From: Trissonchulus latispiculum
Taxonomy: Eukaryota > Nematoda > Enoplea > Enoplida > Ironidae
Length of the DNA: 64,000 nucleotides
Direction: 5' to 3'
NCBI GenBank assembly: GCA_030248195.1
Contig: JASAND010000718.1
Location: 1 to 64,000 of the forward strand
Position numbers and translations under genes: made by a program. The notes under the pieces are model-generated. The model worked only from the letters and a program-made list of their open reading frames with translations. It made no database searches and was not told the origin of the DNA. How positions within the stretch are numbered: position 1 is the first letter of the stretch; each line of letters begins with the position of its first letter. Below are positions 30,258 to 41,307 of the stretch, in pieces.

Positions 30258-33200
30258 ATGCCGAACGATTTAGCTGAGTTAGGGTTGCCCGCGCAACCAG
30301 GACCCAAAGGGGCCAATGCCAATCCGTCAAGTGTAGAATCGCAAGTTCTCGCTAAGCTAAATGATACGCTAACCGAATTTAATTCTGCCATTAGGGCTCA
30401 GGGTGTAGCCACTGCCTACAGTTCGGTTCCAATTTATCATGGGCTACCTTCCGAGTCTTTTGAGGAGCATTTAGAGAAGTATGACCGTTTCTGCCAGGTC
30501 ATGGATTTTGAGGAAGGGCAAAAAGTCCTTACCTTTTCCAGTTCCTTAGAGGGACGGGCTTTAGAATTATTTCGATCAGTGCCAAAACCCAGCCGTGGCA
30601 CGTGGGCCGAGATGGTCGAGGCCACGAAAAAGGTTATGATTCCTCCTCACACAGCGCTTCATGCATCCTCACTCATGTTTCAAGTGAAACAAGAGAAAGG
30701 TGAACCAGTTATGGACTACCTTATGAGATTAAACAGGTATGCACGACTCAGTTTTACCGAAAAGGACGGGTTTACTGAGGAGCAACTAGAGCTATTGAAG
30801 TTGAGGCTATTTCTTTTCGGATTACGAAGCGATCTGAAAGCGCGCGTACCACCTGGATGTAAAACCATGGAACGTGCTGTCGAAAAAGCTCTTCAGGCTG
30901 AAGGAGAATATCCTGGGGAGGCTTACCCCTCGTTTATAGAACCAAATTTTCGAAACGATAGGGACACTCCTGCTGCCCTTGCTGAGGCTGAGAAGGCAGT
31001 TAAGGAACTCAAGGCCAAGTTCGAACAGTTCGAACTAGATTCTAGGCAGAAGGGAAATCCAAATAGGAGTGGTAAGGGACGCGAACTGCCTCCGGGAACT
31101 ACCTGCTTTAACTGCAACAAACCCGGACATGTTCGTCGCGAATGCCGCCAACCTGGCGGAGGAGCATATCGACCCAATAATCAGGGGTCCGACCGAAATT
31201 TCCAGCGTAGATCGGATGGAAATCAAAATTTCCGGAATAACTCAAATTTTCAGAATCCGAGGGAGAGAAATTATGACCAGAATGGTCGAGGAAACCGGTA
31301 TGAGAGGAATAACCGAAATTATCAGAATAATCGGCGTGATGATTACGCCCAGAGACGCGATCGATACGAGAGAAACGACCGCTATGATAGGAAACCGAAT
31401 CAAGGTAGGGACTTCCCTCCGGAAATGAAAAGAGAGTATGGGCCTAAATTTGCTGTTTCCCGGACCCAAAATGAGGGACAATGCTATGAGGGAAACGGCC
31501 GACGTCGCCAATATTCTGGTACGTCCGACTCGGCTGGCAGCGAATATAGAGACGGGTATTCGTCACGAGAACACTACCGTTCTCCCAGACGTAGGGATAA
31601 CTCGCGCTCGGACTCTTCGGGACAATATACTGTCCGCACGACACGTAGAGTCTCTAAAGATTGCATGATGCATGCAAAACGCTGTCTAGTTTCTCCCCAT
31701 TTTCAACATAAAGTTCTAGCATGTCGCCGGCCTTTGATCTGCACATGTCATGTGCCTGAGGCATACAGTCCCTTGAGGGAACCTGCTTGTCGACCACCGA
31801 GTGCTAGTTCTTTTACCTCAACCGAAGAGGAGTTGTTCGTGCCGATTTCACGACATTCCAGTCGCATGCCTAGTCTGAGGCGAGACCGGACGACGTCTGA
31901 GCCAATTGTTGACACCAACACGGTGGCAACCCAATGCGATTTTGAGACTTCTGAGGGACCAGAAGCCGGTTCGAGCTTTGGTAAAGATACAGAGTCGAAC
32001 GAGTGGGACACTTTTTCCTACCTATTAGTATGTTTCATGTGGACCTTGGCTGCCACTGTCAGAACTGTTAGAAAAGCAGCTGTACCCGCGGCGTGGGTTC
32101 TGCTAGCATTCCTCGTGACCAAGGCTAATGCACAGACACAGGCAGATTCTGACTCATCTCGCTTTTTGGCGGATGAAATTGCGAAGATTGGTACCTTGGT
32201 TCTACCCCGTTGGGGAGCAGTGTTGAGTCCTGCCGGGATTGGGGTAATCTCGCAGAAGACGGAGTATCTTGCGCTAATCGTGCAACTGGCAGTGCCACCT
32301 ATGTCACCTCAGTGGAAGCCCCCCGAATGGGCCAATGAGGAAGATTGCATTGATCTCTCCACCGGAAAAGCCAAGACCGACCAGTATTGTGTTCGTATGA
32401 TAAATCAAAGTTGCCCGCAATTTGATTTTCTAGAACGCGAAATTGATTCGATTAAATTAGAATATCGGAAATTATATTCAGGAGTGTTAAACACTCACTT
32501 TTATTCTAAGTTACTTTCAAGTTTGTGTCGTTCGACACCTGGAGTCTGCACTTCTTACCCGGTACCCGAACAAACTCACAGCCGACCCAAGCGTTTTATC
32601 GAATTCTTGTTAGCTGGAGCATTGGGTTTAGGAGGGCTCGCTAACAGTCTAGCTAACTCTTACCATCTAGGCGAATTAGATAATCGAGTAATGGCTGTAG
32701 AACATGGGTTTAACGTTTTAAGGGAAGACCAACTCAAAATTACGGATTCTATTAAACGAATTGTCCACGCCAATGAACAGGTCTATGCTTTTTTACATCA
32801 CACCGTTCAAGATCTAACTACTTTGATTATTAGAGCCCGCTGCTCAAACTTTTCTTACATGCGCCAGATTTACATGCAACTACTCGCCCATATTTTTACT
32901 TCATCTTTACGAGACGGGTTAAATTCTGTCATGCGAGCTGGTCTACATTCTGAAATTAATCCAAACTTGGTAAATCTACAGACGTTAAAAGGGATAATTC
33001 GCACCCATCCCTCTCTGAGAAATTCCTTACTTAGTCAGGAGCCGAGCTTAATTTATCAGTTTGGGAAGGTTTACCCCATTAAAATTGATTTCAATACTTT
33101 GCGATTCGGGTTTATGTTGGAAATTCCCGTTCCATTGGAACAGGAAGTAAGGCCCCTGTATGCTATTCAGAACGTAGGCTACAATTCACGAAAAAATGGA

Positions 33201-36200
33201 ATTACCTCTTTGGCACCTCTGCCGGATTACGCGCAACGATTAGATACTGGCGAGATTAGGGAGATAGACGTCTCTGCGTGTAAAACAGCGCCGGGTCTCT
33301 GGTTTTGCCCTCCTAATGCAATTGTGATGAGTTTAAGAGCGAAGTGTCTGCAGATTCTTGTTAGCTATCCCCCCGAGCGCGTAGGCGAGGAATTCGAGCA
33401 TTGCCGCGAATACATACAGGTCAAAGTATTAGATAACTCCACCATCTATCGTACGACGCCTGCCGGCGTATTAGTTAGGACAAACTATACCGAAGTAATT
33501 GTCGCTCGATCGCCCTCGCTAAATCACGTGGCTGAAGGTGAAAGGGTACCTGTACCAGAAACTGGGACCCTTTGGTTTGAACACGGCAGATATCTACACC
33601 TGATTATTGGCAATACCATTTTAACTAGCACACTAGGCATCGCTAAGACTACAGTGACCACTTCTGATTTGAGAGAAACTATTGTTCCTGCTCCCTTGGG
33701 GCGGATTCCATTGCATTTTACTGAACTTTCAACAGCCGAATATGAGAATGAGCAAGCGAAAAATTTAATTCAGAATCAAGTTAAAAATTATGTGCATCTA
33801 CCTCTAATTCCGTTAGAGCTCAAACACGGCTTGATGGTAGTTATTGTCATAGTACTATTAGGATGTTTCATAATCTGGTGGATTACACCCTGTGGTAGAA
33901 AATTTAGGGCCAAAATCAGAAACCGTAAGTCGCCCTCTCCTCGACCCGGTAGGCCCGCTATTTCGGCGCCCATTGAGAATCAGAAATTGCAAGAGAACTT
34001 GTTTAGTGACGACGAGGAGGAGGTACCGATTGAATTAGGTAATCTCTCCGTTAAGAGTGACCCGATGCCTTATCGACCCCGAGAAAATCTCGAAACTACA
34101 TTCGCTGAGCGCAATCGCAAGTCTATGGCTAACCGATGCCACGCCACTACCCATTATAAGCCGATTTCTAGAGACACTTCATATGCCTCGTCCATGTCCG
34201 ATTATGGACAGGATCCCTTAGATATTAGCTCCCGACCTCTGACTGATGAAAGTCAGGAGAGTCAGCCCTCACCGCTTATAGATTTAGGGTGCGATCATAA
34301 AGGAAGGGGGAATAGGATAGTGCGGTTCTCACGACAGGTAGCTATCGAAGGTTCTGAGGAGGAGGATCCTATCATGTCTCCTCACGCGCACGCAGATGCC
34401 GCCACTAGTCCTTTTAAACGAAACGTGAGACCCGTCAGTCCTGAGTCCGATGGATCGGGACCACAGACACGACTGTCCACCCGAGGTTCTGGGAGAATGG
34501 TAAATGCTCACTCTGTCTTGATGGTGAGGACTATACCGCTTATGATCAGTTTACTGCTCGTAGGACAGCCCGTTAATGCTCTTTTTGACACCGGATCTTT
34601 GCTGTCAATAATGTCTCAGAATTTGGTTGATCGATTAGGCTTGACAACTACACCCGTTGAAACTTTAGGGTCTTTACGTACCGCAAATGGGGGAAAGTGT
34701 CAAATTTTGGGTTATGTAAAATTACCTATAATTTTTGCCGGGGCTGAAAAACGTTTGCCCGTCCGTAACTGGAAATTTCTGGTGGTGGAAAAATTGACTA
34801 CTGACTGTATTCTGGGATCTGACTTTATGGTAACTTTTCCGGGGGAAATTTCTTTGGATTTTGGCCAACATACAATTACCTGGCCCGCCACTGACGGCAC
34901 CCGCGTAACTCTACCGCTTATGATGCCAACTAAGCCTAAGAAGGCCGAAATTTTTCATGTTGGTATGACCCAACGAAATTCGTGTACCTGTTGTATGGAG
35001 GAAGTGAGTACCACACCGCCGAGACCTTTACCTATGATTTATGTGAATTTGAAAGGAAAACCGGTGCAAACGTTACTGGACACTGGTGCAAACCTGAGTC
35101 TAATGAACGAAAGTTTAGTTAAATTCCTAAATTTGAAAATACTACCAATGGATAGACCTCTGCGAGCCGAAGGGGTTAACGGTCAGGCCTTAAAATTTAG
35201 AGGAGCCGTTAAGGTACCTGTTGAATTCTATGACACTCCTGGGATAACTGTCGAGCACACTTTTCTGGTCCCTAAGGGACTAGCTGAGGATTGCCTCATA
35301 GGAACCGATTTCTTACACGAGCATGGTGGGGATCTCACTCTAAGTTTCGCACAGGGCGAACTGAGACTATGTAAGCCCGAGCGTCCCCCTATGGTTGCTA
35401 AGCTAATACATCAGGTACCCGTCACGCACACCACTTATCGAGTTTCCGCTATACAAAAGGTTACAATTCCGGCCTACTCTGAAGTGGCCGTGCCCGCGTT
35501 GGTTGAGAGTATGGAAAAATTAAAATATGATGGTCTTTTTGAGCCTACTGAGGCGAAATTTGCAGCCGAAAATTCTAGTGTTCAGGTGATGCCGGCCATG
35601 GTAAATCTGAGGCAAAGGTTAATTCCTGTTCTTATGAAGAACAAGACAGGACAGGCGATAACCATCTACGAAAATTCTACGCTTGGGAATGTGACACCTC
35701 AGAATGAACTTCGACGAGGTGGTGACATTCGCAGCTATCGACCACTGGTAAATGAAAACGGCGAACCGGTGCGACTGAGAAATCCTCCGAAGCCCGGTGT
35801 AAATTTTAATCAGAGTACTGGGTATAGCGTTAACGCTTGTTTTACTGACCGACAGTGTACTTTAAACGACCTGCCGGAACCAATGCGCGAGATTTCGTTC
35901 GACCAGGAGAATTTGTCAGAAACGGAAATTGGACAATTTCTAGGGCTCCTGAACGCAAATCGGAACTGTTTCTCTCAGCATCCTTTCGATATCGGCAAAT
36001 GCACTATTTTTAAAGCGCACATTAATACCGGGGATGCTAAGCCTTTATACGCCACACCCTATAGGCTCCCTGTACACCTAAGACAGCCATTACTTGAGGA
36101 ACTTACTGAGATGTTGAAGTACGGACTAATTAGGCCGTCCACTAGTCCTTGGAGTTCACCTATGATTTACGTACCTAAGCCAGGAGGAAAACTGCGACTA

Positions 36201-39200
36201 TGCGTTGACTTTAGGCGAGTCAACAAAATTAGTGATCCAGATGTATACCCAATTCCGCGCATTGATGATATAATGACATCGCTAAAAGGGTCAAAGTTCT
36301 TTTCGACAATCGACCTGAGTAAGGGGTTCAATCAGATCGAACTTGACGAGGACTCCAAAGCTAAAGCAAGTTTCAATACCTTTCATGGCCAGTTTGAATA
36401 TAATGTTTTACCTTTCGGATTAAAATGCGCACCCGGTAACTTTCAACGCTGCATGGAAAGAATTTTGGGCGATTTACAGTGGAAGAAGTGCATTATCTAC
36501 ATAGACGATATTTTGATTTTTTCGAAAACTTTTGAAGAACATTTGGAAATTATGCAAGAAGTTTTTGATCGACTGCGCGCCGCCGATTTAAAAATGAATC
36601 CAGGGAAATGTCATTTTTTGAAAAAGTCTGTCACCTACCTGGGACACATCATTTCGGAACAAGGGGTTGAACCCCTGAAGGAGCGCATTCAAGCCATACA
36701 TGATCTAGCTGTACCGAAAAATATCAAGGATGTGGAAAGTTTCTTAGGAATGTGTGCTTACTATGCAAAGTTCATCAAGGGTTTTGCGCATCTAGCTGCC
36801 CCTCTCTACTCTCTCAAAAAGAAGGGTGTGCGTTTTGTCTGGAATAATACACACCAGCAATCGTTCGAACTTCTTAAAAAGAGTTTGGTCGAAGCACCGG
36901 TACTCGCGCATCCCGATCTCAAAAAGGGATTTATTCTTCACACCGATGCTTCTGATTTGGGATTAGGTGCCGTTCTATCACAGGAACAGGATGATGGTAA
37001 GTATCACCCTGTCGCATACGCTGCGCGATCATTGAAAAAGTACGAGCGAAACTACTCTACTCATGATAAGGAGTGTCTAGCTATGAAGTTTGGAATTGAG
37101 CATTTTCGTCATTATCTTTATGGTGGCCCCCCTTTTACCTTGTTTACTGACCACTCTGCTTTGCGTTGGCTAATGAAACACCCCCCTCGGAATTCTCGGT
37201 TAGCTCGCTGGCAAATGACATTTTCGGAATATGATTTTGAAATCAAACACCGGAACAACCCTCAGCTTAGGAACGCAGATGGACTCTCTAGAAATCCCCT
37301 ATTCGCGGATATCGCTAAAGGTCTGTTGGGTGATGAACAGGAAAATGACAGAAAATTTGTGCAAATTTATCAGGACGAGAGCGAGGAATTGGTCGCTCAC
37401 ATAAACTTGGTTATCACTCATGGACAGGCCCGACGGGCCCGAAATCCTAACGTTGCTGTTGTTAACAAGCTGAGAGCAAAAAAGGGACCGCCAGCTGTAA
37501 GATCCAAAGTGTCAAAGATCTCGCAACCCTCTAGCTCTAGCAATTCTGATGAGGAACAAAGTCAACCCTCCCCTGAGAAACAACCGAAATTGAGGAATAC
37601 GAGGAAAATCTCTAGTTCCGAAACGAGCGATGACGAGGTTGACAGTAAACCAAGCCTGCGACCACGCATACTAGACTTAGATTATCCTAGTAAGGCTTAT
37701 GAAAAACCCGTCGAGGACTCTCCAGAGGGAGGTCGTCCAAAACGAATTGATCCGGTCACGGCTGTCTTTAGTGACGTTTTCCACCATGCCGTTCGGGACA
37801 ATTCCAACGTTTCCTTAAACCCGAAATCTTGGGCTAAATTGCAAACTCTACAACGTGAGGACTTACTTTTGAAAGGCATCATTGACTATAAAACTCTGGG
37901 AAATTTACCTAGCAATTTCAACTTGGCCGTCAAAATTACATCTCTGTCTGAGCAGTGCGACATGCGTGACGACGTTTTGGTTCATCTCGAAAAAATGAGA
38001 GATACTACGTTAGAAGTTTTAGCCGTCCCTGAAAGTTTGCGCGACGAAGCTTTAGCCGCGTGTCATGACAGTCCCTACGCCGCACACGGTGGTAGAAATA
38101 AGACCAGTTTCAGATTATCTCAACATTTCTGGTGGCCTGGAATGTATGCTGACGTTAAACGATGGGTGGAGTCCTGCCCCCGTTGTCAGAAACGAAAAGG
38201 ACCTCCGAAAAACCCTAAGGCTATGCTTCGACATGCTCCCATAGCTGTTGAGCCTTTTGAGCGCGTTCACTGCGATTTGATGGACGTTAGTAAAACTTCC
38301 AAAAGTGGAATGAAGCATATCTTGAGCTTCATTGACGCCTTTTCGAAATATGTAATTGCCATACCTATCAAGAATAAAACTGCCTATTCTGTTGCGCAAA
38401 GTTTTCTCGAATTTGTCATTCTGCAGTATGGCTCGCCAAAATTGCTAATTTCAGATCAGGGCAAAGAATTTGTTGCACAGCTTAATAAGGAAATTTGCTC
38501 ACAGGTTCAGACTCGGAAGCTTGAGACTACTAGATATCACCCTGCTGCGAACGGGCAGGTTGAACGTTGGCATAGAACACTGTTGGACATGCTTGCCACA
38601 GTCACTGAGAACCATTTGGAATGGGACAACATGGTTCCCTATTGCCAATTTGCATACAATACCTCTATTAACTCCACCACCGGCGAAACACCTCACTATC
38701 TGCTACATGCCTGGGATCCTGTTCTTCCCAGTGCCACAAACGTTTCAATACCTACTGACCGAAAGTATTCTGGTTTTGACTACGTTAGGGAAGCAACAGA
38801 AGCACTTCAACTTGCTTGGTCATTAGCTCGCGAAAAAATCGGCGCTGCACGGAAAATTAACGATGAAAATTACAATAAAAATGCGGTAGAGCCAAAATTT
38901 CAGGTCGGTGACTTGGTCATGATTAAGGCTTCGAATGTTGCCAAGCGTGATCAAGTTTACAAATTGTTGGATAAGAAAATTGGTCCATACCGTGTTGAGA
39001 AGATCGTTGGCTGTGTTGCAGAGGTTTACCCGGCCGGCAATCGCCGTGCCAAGAGGGTCAAGGTACAGTTCAATAACATGTACCCATGTGTTGAACCTCG
39101 TGTGATCACTGCCCCCGTTCATGATCATGACGGCGAAGGTTCAGATAGTGCTGAATCCCTTGCGCCTGATTCACAACCAGTTAAGAGTGTACCAAAGTTG

Positions 39201-40295
39201 CAGAAAGCCAACATACCTAGTACACCGCCTCTAGCCGCTCCTTCTTCCGAGAATGAAACCCCCAAGCCTTTCATTCGCAAGCGCTCTACTCGAAAATCGG
39301 CCAAAAAGGCCAACCGTTCTGACACAAGTCCTGAGAAACCTCCCGTCCAGCCTAGGAAACGCGTACCTCTCTCTCCTAAGCAGAAAAGTGTTGCTCCACC
39401 TAAGGTTGCGGTTTCATCACAAGACTCTGCTTCCGAAACTGACAGTATTCCCCAGTTTGTAGGCGAAGAATCACTCTCTCCCGAAAACGATCCCATAGCA
39501 TTTAATCGTAGGAACTTTTTTAATCCGGTAGATGCACGTTGGCAAGGACATATGGCCATACTACGTGGTCTACCTGTAGAACACCGTCTCCCGGAAATGA
39601 TGAGACATACCCCTCTACATGAACCATACGAGGTGATCAATGTAGTGGGTGACGGAAATTGCTTCTATCGAGCCATTTCCTTGGCTATTACTGGATCGGA
39701 AGATCACTGGAAAACTGTAAAGCGCGGGTTGTTGGAATTTTTCTCTACTTACGAGCATAAACGTCGATTTAGGACACTTTTTACTGACCCAGAAGCAGTT
39801 AGAAATAGGCTGACTAAAACCGCCGAATATGCGACTGACGATGAATTATTTTTGACTGCTGCTTGGCTACGTACTCCTATACAATCTTATTCAAAGTTTG
39901 GTAAGGTATGGGCATGGCAACAATTTCTGCCGGATGCTCTACTAGGTTCTAGCCAAAGTTACGAACGAAATGCACTGTACTTGTACAACGAAAACAGCGA
40001 TCATTTCATGGTGGTACTTTCGGTACAAACACCTGCCGATTGGAAATGGCCCACCAGCAATAACCCCAAAATTTCGATCATGGAGTTGGTATCTTCTTCC
40101 TCCTCCAATCAATCATCCCCTGCCGATAATGCCAATAAAGGCGGCAGATCCTCTGCACCAAACGTTGAGAAACTATTCTCTGAAAGCCCATTGCTTTCTG
40201 GTTCTAGCCCCGTCTTTAGAAACCCCTTTAGGAAGTCCCAACGCGGGAAACCTTCCTCTGGCCCTATGTCGGGTCGACACTCGTCTGAGCAGTAA
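30258..40295 (+). CDS. Gag-Env-protease-RT-RNaseH-integrase-OTU polyprotein
   Basis: One frame of 3345 codons. Gag has a retrotransposon capsid-type region (about 60-230), a CCHC knuckle (283-296) and an Arg/Asn-rich tail to about 470. The Env-like part has a hydrophobic segment (about 585-626), a furin-type RPKR site (776-779), a hydrophobic Gly/Ala-rich stretch like a fusion peptide, a heptad region and a membrane anchor (about 1192-1213). A Ser/Pro-rich linker follows. Two retropepsin domains carry LFDTG (Asp1444) and LLDTG (Asp1608), each with a later I-L/I-G-S/T-D motif. RT has YIDD (2081-2084). RNase H begins at TDAS (Asp2230). Integrase has an HHCC finger (His2603 to Cys2643), catalytic Asp2673, Asp2733 and Glu2769, and GPY near 2908. 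After a Ser/Lys/Pro-rich linker comes an OTU domain with DGNC (Asp3132, Cys3135) and His3249. All catalytic residues I checked are present. Env inside the gag-pol frame is unusual; cleavage, frameshift-independent expression or splicing must separate the products. Confidence 0.93.
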   Translation: MPNDLAELGLPAQPGPKGANANPSSVESQVLAKLNDTLTEFNSAIRAQGVATAYSSVPIYHGLPSESFEEHLEKYDRFCQVMDFEEGQKVLTFSSSLEGRALELFRSVPKPSRGTWAEMVEATKKVMIPPHTALHASSLMFQVKQEKGEPVMDYLMRLNRYARLSFTEKDGFTEEQLELLKLRLFLFGLRSDLKARVPPGCKTMERAVEKALQAEGEYPGEAYPSFIEPNFRNDRDTPAALAEAEKAVKELKAKFEQFELDSRQKGNPNRSGKGRELPPGTTCFNCNKPGHVRRECRQPGGGAYRPNNQGSDRNFQRRSDGNQNFRNNSNFQNPRERNYDQNGRGNRYERNNRNYQNNRRDDYAQRRDRYERNDRYDRKPNQGRDFPPEMKREYGPKFAVSRTQNEGQCYEGNGRRRQYSGTSDSAGSEYRDGYSSREHYRSPRRRDNSRSDSSGQYTVRTTRRVSKDCMMHAKRCLVSPHFQHKVLACRRPLICTCHVPEAYSPLREPACRPPSASSFTSTEEELFVPISRHSSRMPSLRRDRTTSEPIVDTNTVATQCDFETSEGPEAGSSFGKDTESNEWDTFSYLLVCFMWTLAATVRTVRKAAVPAAWVLLAFLVTKANAQTQADSDSSRFLADEIAKIGTLVLPRWGAVLSPAGIGVISQKTEYLALIVQLAVPPMSPQWKPPEWANEEDCIDLSTGKAKTDQYCVRMINQSCPQFDFLEREIDSIKLEYRKLYSGVLNTHFYSKLLSSLCRSTPGVCTSYPVPEQTHSRPKRFIEFLLAGALGLGGLANSLANSYHLGELDNRVMAVEHGFNVLREDQLKITDSIKRIVHANEQVYAFLHHTVQDLTTLIIRARCSNFSYMRQIYMQLLAHIFTSSLRDGLNSVMRAGLHSEINPNLVNLQTLKGIIRTHPSLRNSLLSQEPSLIYQFGKVYPIKIDFNTLRFGFMLEIPVPLEQEVRPLYAIQNVGYNSRKNGITSLAPLPDYAQRLDTGEIREIDVSACKTAPGLWFCPPNAIVMSLRAKCLQILVSYPPERVGEEFEHCREYIQVKVLDNSTIYRTTPAGVLVRTNYTEVIVARSPSLNHVAEGERVPVPETGTLWFEHGRYLHLIIGNTILTSTLGIAKTTVTTSDLRETIVPAPLGRIPLHFTELSTAEYENEQAKNLIQNQVKNYVHLPLIPLELKHGLMVVIVIVLLGCFIIWWITPCGRKFRAKIRNRKSPSPRPGRPAISAPIENQKLQENLFSDDEEEVPIELGNLSVKSDPMPYRPRENLETTFAERNRKSMANRCHATTHYKPISRDTSYASSMSDYGQDPLDISSRPLTDESQESQPSPLIDLGCDHKGRGNRIVRFSRQVAIEGSEEEDPIMSPHAHADAATSPFKRNVRPVSPESDGSGPQTRLSTRGSGRMVNAHSVLMVRTIPLMISLLLVGQPVNALFDTGSLLSIMSQNLVDRLGLTTTPVETLGSLRTANGGKCQILGYVKLPIIFAGAEKRLPVRNWKFLVVEKLTTDCILGSDFMVTFPGEISLDFGQHTITWPATDGTRVTLPLMMPTKPKKAEIFHVGMTQRNSCTCCMEEVSTTPPRPLPMIYVNLKGKPVQTLLDTGANLSLMNESLVKFLNLKILPMDRPLRAEGVNGQALKFRGAVKVPVEFYDTPGITVEHTFLVPKGLAEDCLIGTDFLHEHGGDLTLSFAQGELRLCKPERPPMVAKLIHQVPVTHTTYRVSAIQKVTIPAYSEVAVPALVESMEKLKYDGLFEPTEAKFAAENSSVQVMPAMVNLRQRLIPVLMKNKTGQAITIYENSTLGNVTPQNELRRGGDIRSYRPLVNENGEPVRLRNPPKPGVNFNQSTGYSVNACFTDRQCTLNDLPEPMREISFDQENLSETEIGQFLGLLNANRNCFSQHPFDIGKCTIFKAHINTGDAKPLYATPYRLPVHLRQPLLEELTEMLKYGLIRPSTSPWSSPMIYVPKPGGKLRLCVDFRRVNKISDPDVYPIPRIDDIMTSLKGSKFFSTIDLSKGFNQIELDEDSKAKASFNTFHGQFEYNVLPFGLKCAPGNFQRCMERILGDLQWKKCIIYIDDILIFSKTFEEHLEIMQEVFDRLRAADLKMNPGKCHFLKKSVTYLGHIISEQGVEPLKERIQAIHDLAVPKNIKDVESFLGMCAYYAKFIKGFAHLAAPLYSLKKKGVRFVWNNTHQQSFELLKKSLVEAPVLAHPDLKKGFILHTDASDLGLGAVLSQEQDDGKYHPVAYAARSLKKYERNYSTHDKECLAMKFGIEHFRHYLYGGPPFTLFTDHSALRWLMKHPPRNSRLARWQMTFSEYDFEIKHRNNPQLRNADGLSRNPLFADIAKGLLGDEQENDRKFVQIYQDESEELVAHINLVITHGQARRARNPNVAVVNKLRAKKGPPAVRSKVSKISQPSSSSNSDEEQSQPSPEKQPKLRNTRKISSSETSDDEVDSKPSLRPRILDLDYPSKAYEKPVEDSPEGGRPKRIDPVTAVFSDVFHHAVRDNSNVSLNPKSWAKLQTLQREDLLLKGIIDYKTLGNLPSNFNLAVKITSLSEQCDMRDDVLVHLEKMRDTTLEVLAVPESLRDEALAACHDSPYAAHGGRNKTSFRLSQHFWWPGMYADVKRWVESCPRCQKRKGPPKNPKAMLRHAPIAVEPFERVHCDLMDVSKTSKSGMKHILSFIDAFSKYVIAIPIKNKTAYSVAQSFLEFVILQYGSPKLLISDQGKEFVAQLNKEICSQVQTRKLETTRYHPAANGQVERWHRTLLDMLATVTENHLEWDNMVPYCQFAYNTSINSTTGETPHYLLHAWDPVLPSATNVSIPTDRKYSGFDYVREATEALQLAWSLAREKIGAARKINDENYNKNAVEPKFQVGDLVMIKASNVAKRDQVYKLLDKKIGPYRVEKIVGCVAEVYPAGNRRAKRVKVQFNNMYPCVEPRVITAPVHDHDGEGSDSAESLAPDSQPVKSVPKLQKANIPSTPPLAAPSSENETPKPFIRKRSTRKSAKKANRSDTSPEKPPVQPRKRVPLSPKQKSVAPPKVAVSSQDSASETDSIPQFVGEESLSPENDPIAFNRRNFFNPVDARWQGHMAILRGLPVEHRLPEMMRHTPLHEPYEVINVVGDGNCFYRAISLAITGSEDHWKTVKRGLLEFFSTYEHKRRFRTLFTDPEAVRNRLTKTAEYATDDELFLTAAWLRTPIQSYSKFGKVWAWQQFLPDALLGSSQSYERNALYLYNENSDHFMVVLSVQTPADWKWPTSNNPKISIMELVSSSSSNQSSPADNANKGGRSSAPNVEKLFSESPLLSGSSPVFRNPFRKSQRGKPSSGPMSGRHSSEQ

Positions 40296-41307
40296 ACTTG
40301 GACGCTAAACAACCCTGTGATCTGTAACATAGAATTTCTTGTAAAGATTGTAGATGTATCCACCTGCCAAATACCTTGTATAGTAACATAACTAGTGCTT
40401 TGCACTCTAACTCTGTAAAATTTATTTTAATAACTTTTCTGTAATAATTTGTCTGACCAACTTCTTTATCGCGAATTTTGAATAGTATTGTTATTTGTTT
40501 AAGAGGTCTCGGTTGCAACATCTAAACCGATGATCTAGAAACTTGAAGTGTATGTTAAAGTTGCTCCATGTTGGGCATTGCCTCAGTACATAACATCGGT
40601 ACTAGAGGAGGAAATGTATTAAGGTTGCCGTCTGCTCCATGATGGGCACTGTACCTCGACTCTAACATCTGTCGAAGGTAGAGGCACGTATTCGCAGAAG
40701 TTCCGGTCTTCGGGCTATAAGCCCATGTGAGGTGCTCGGAATGCAGCTTCCGAAGTGGCTTCGATAACAAATGCTGCCTAAAAGCTTTAGTTTCATTTGT
40801 AACTAAGCAACAAAAACAGTAGAAAACTTGTTGATATAGTTCAAAATATGCGGTTTTATTGTAATATAGATTTTCATCTACGTGTAATATAGGTTTCATC
40901 TTACTGTAACATAGTTATATTCATTATAGTAATCTTGTATAGCAATATAGAAAAATACAAAATCCTCCTATAAAAATAGACAAAATATATAAAAATCTTA
41001 AAAAATACACAAAACCATTCATTCTTTTCTTCTAATTGTATTGTCATGTGAATAGTCTGTTAGTAATTAGTCACATCCACATATAACCGTTTAGTTTTTA
41101 ATCATCTTATGTGTGTGATGCATAATCTTAGGTAAATAGATCACCAGTTAAACATAGAAGTATGAAGGCTAATTCTTGACAAAGAGGAAATAAGTAAATT
41201 ACTTTCGTTTCTTCTGAGTGCGTGTTTGTTTGGATATCTTTAGGGTTAATTGTTTAAGTGAATATAAATCCGTGTGTGTGTTGTTCAGATCTTAAGAGGA
41301 GTTCGCC
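40296..41307 (+). other. Non-coding spacer in the retroelement
   Basis: About 1 kb, AT-rich, with TGTAACATAG/TGTAATATAG-like repeats near 40320-40930. It ends with a polypyrimidine/TG-rich tract and a TTCAG acceptor at 41288. A motif TGCTCCATGnTGGGCA occurs twice (40562 and 40634). No gene is seen. Confidence 0.5.
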
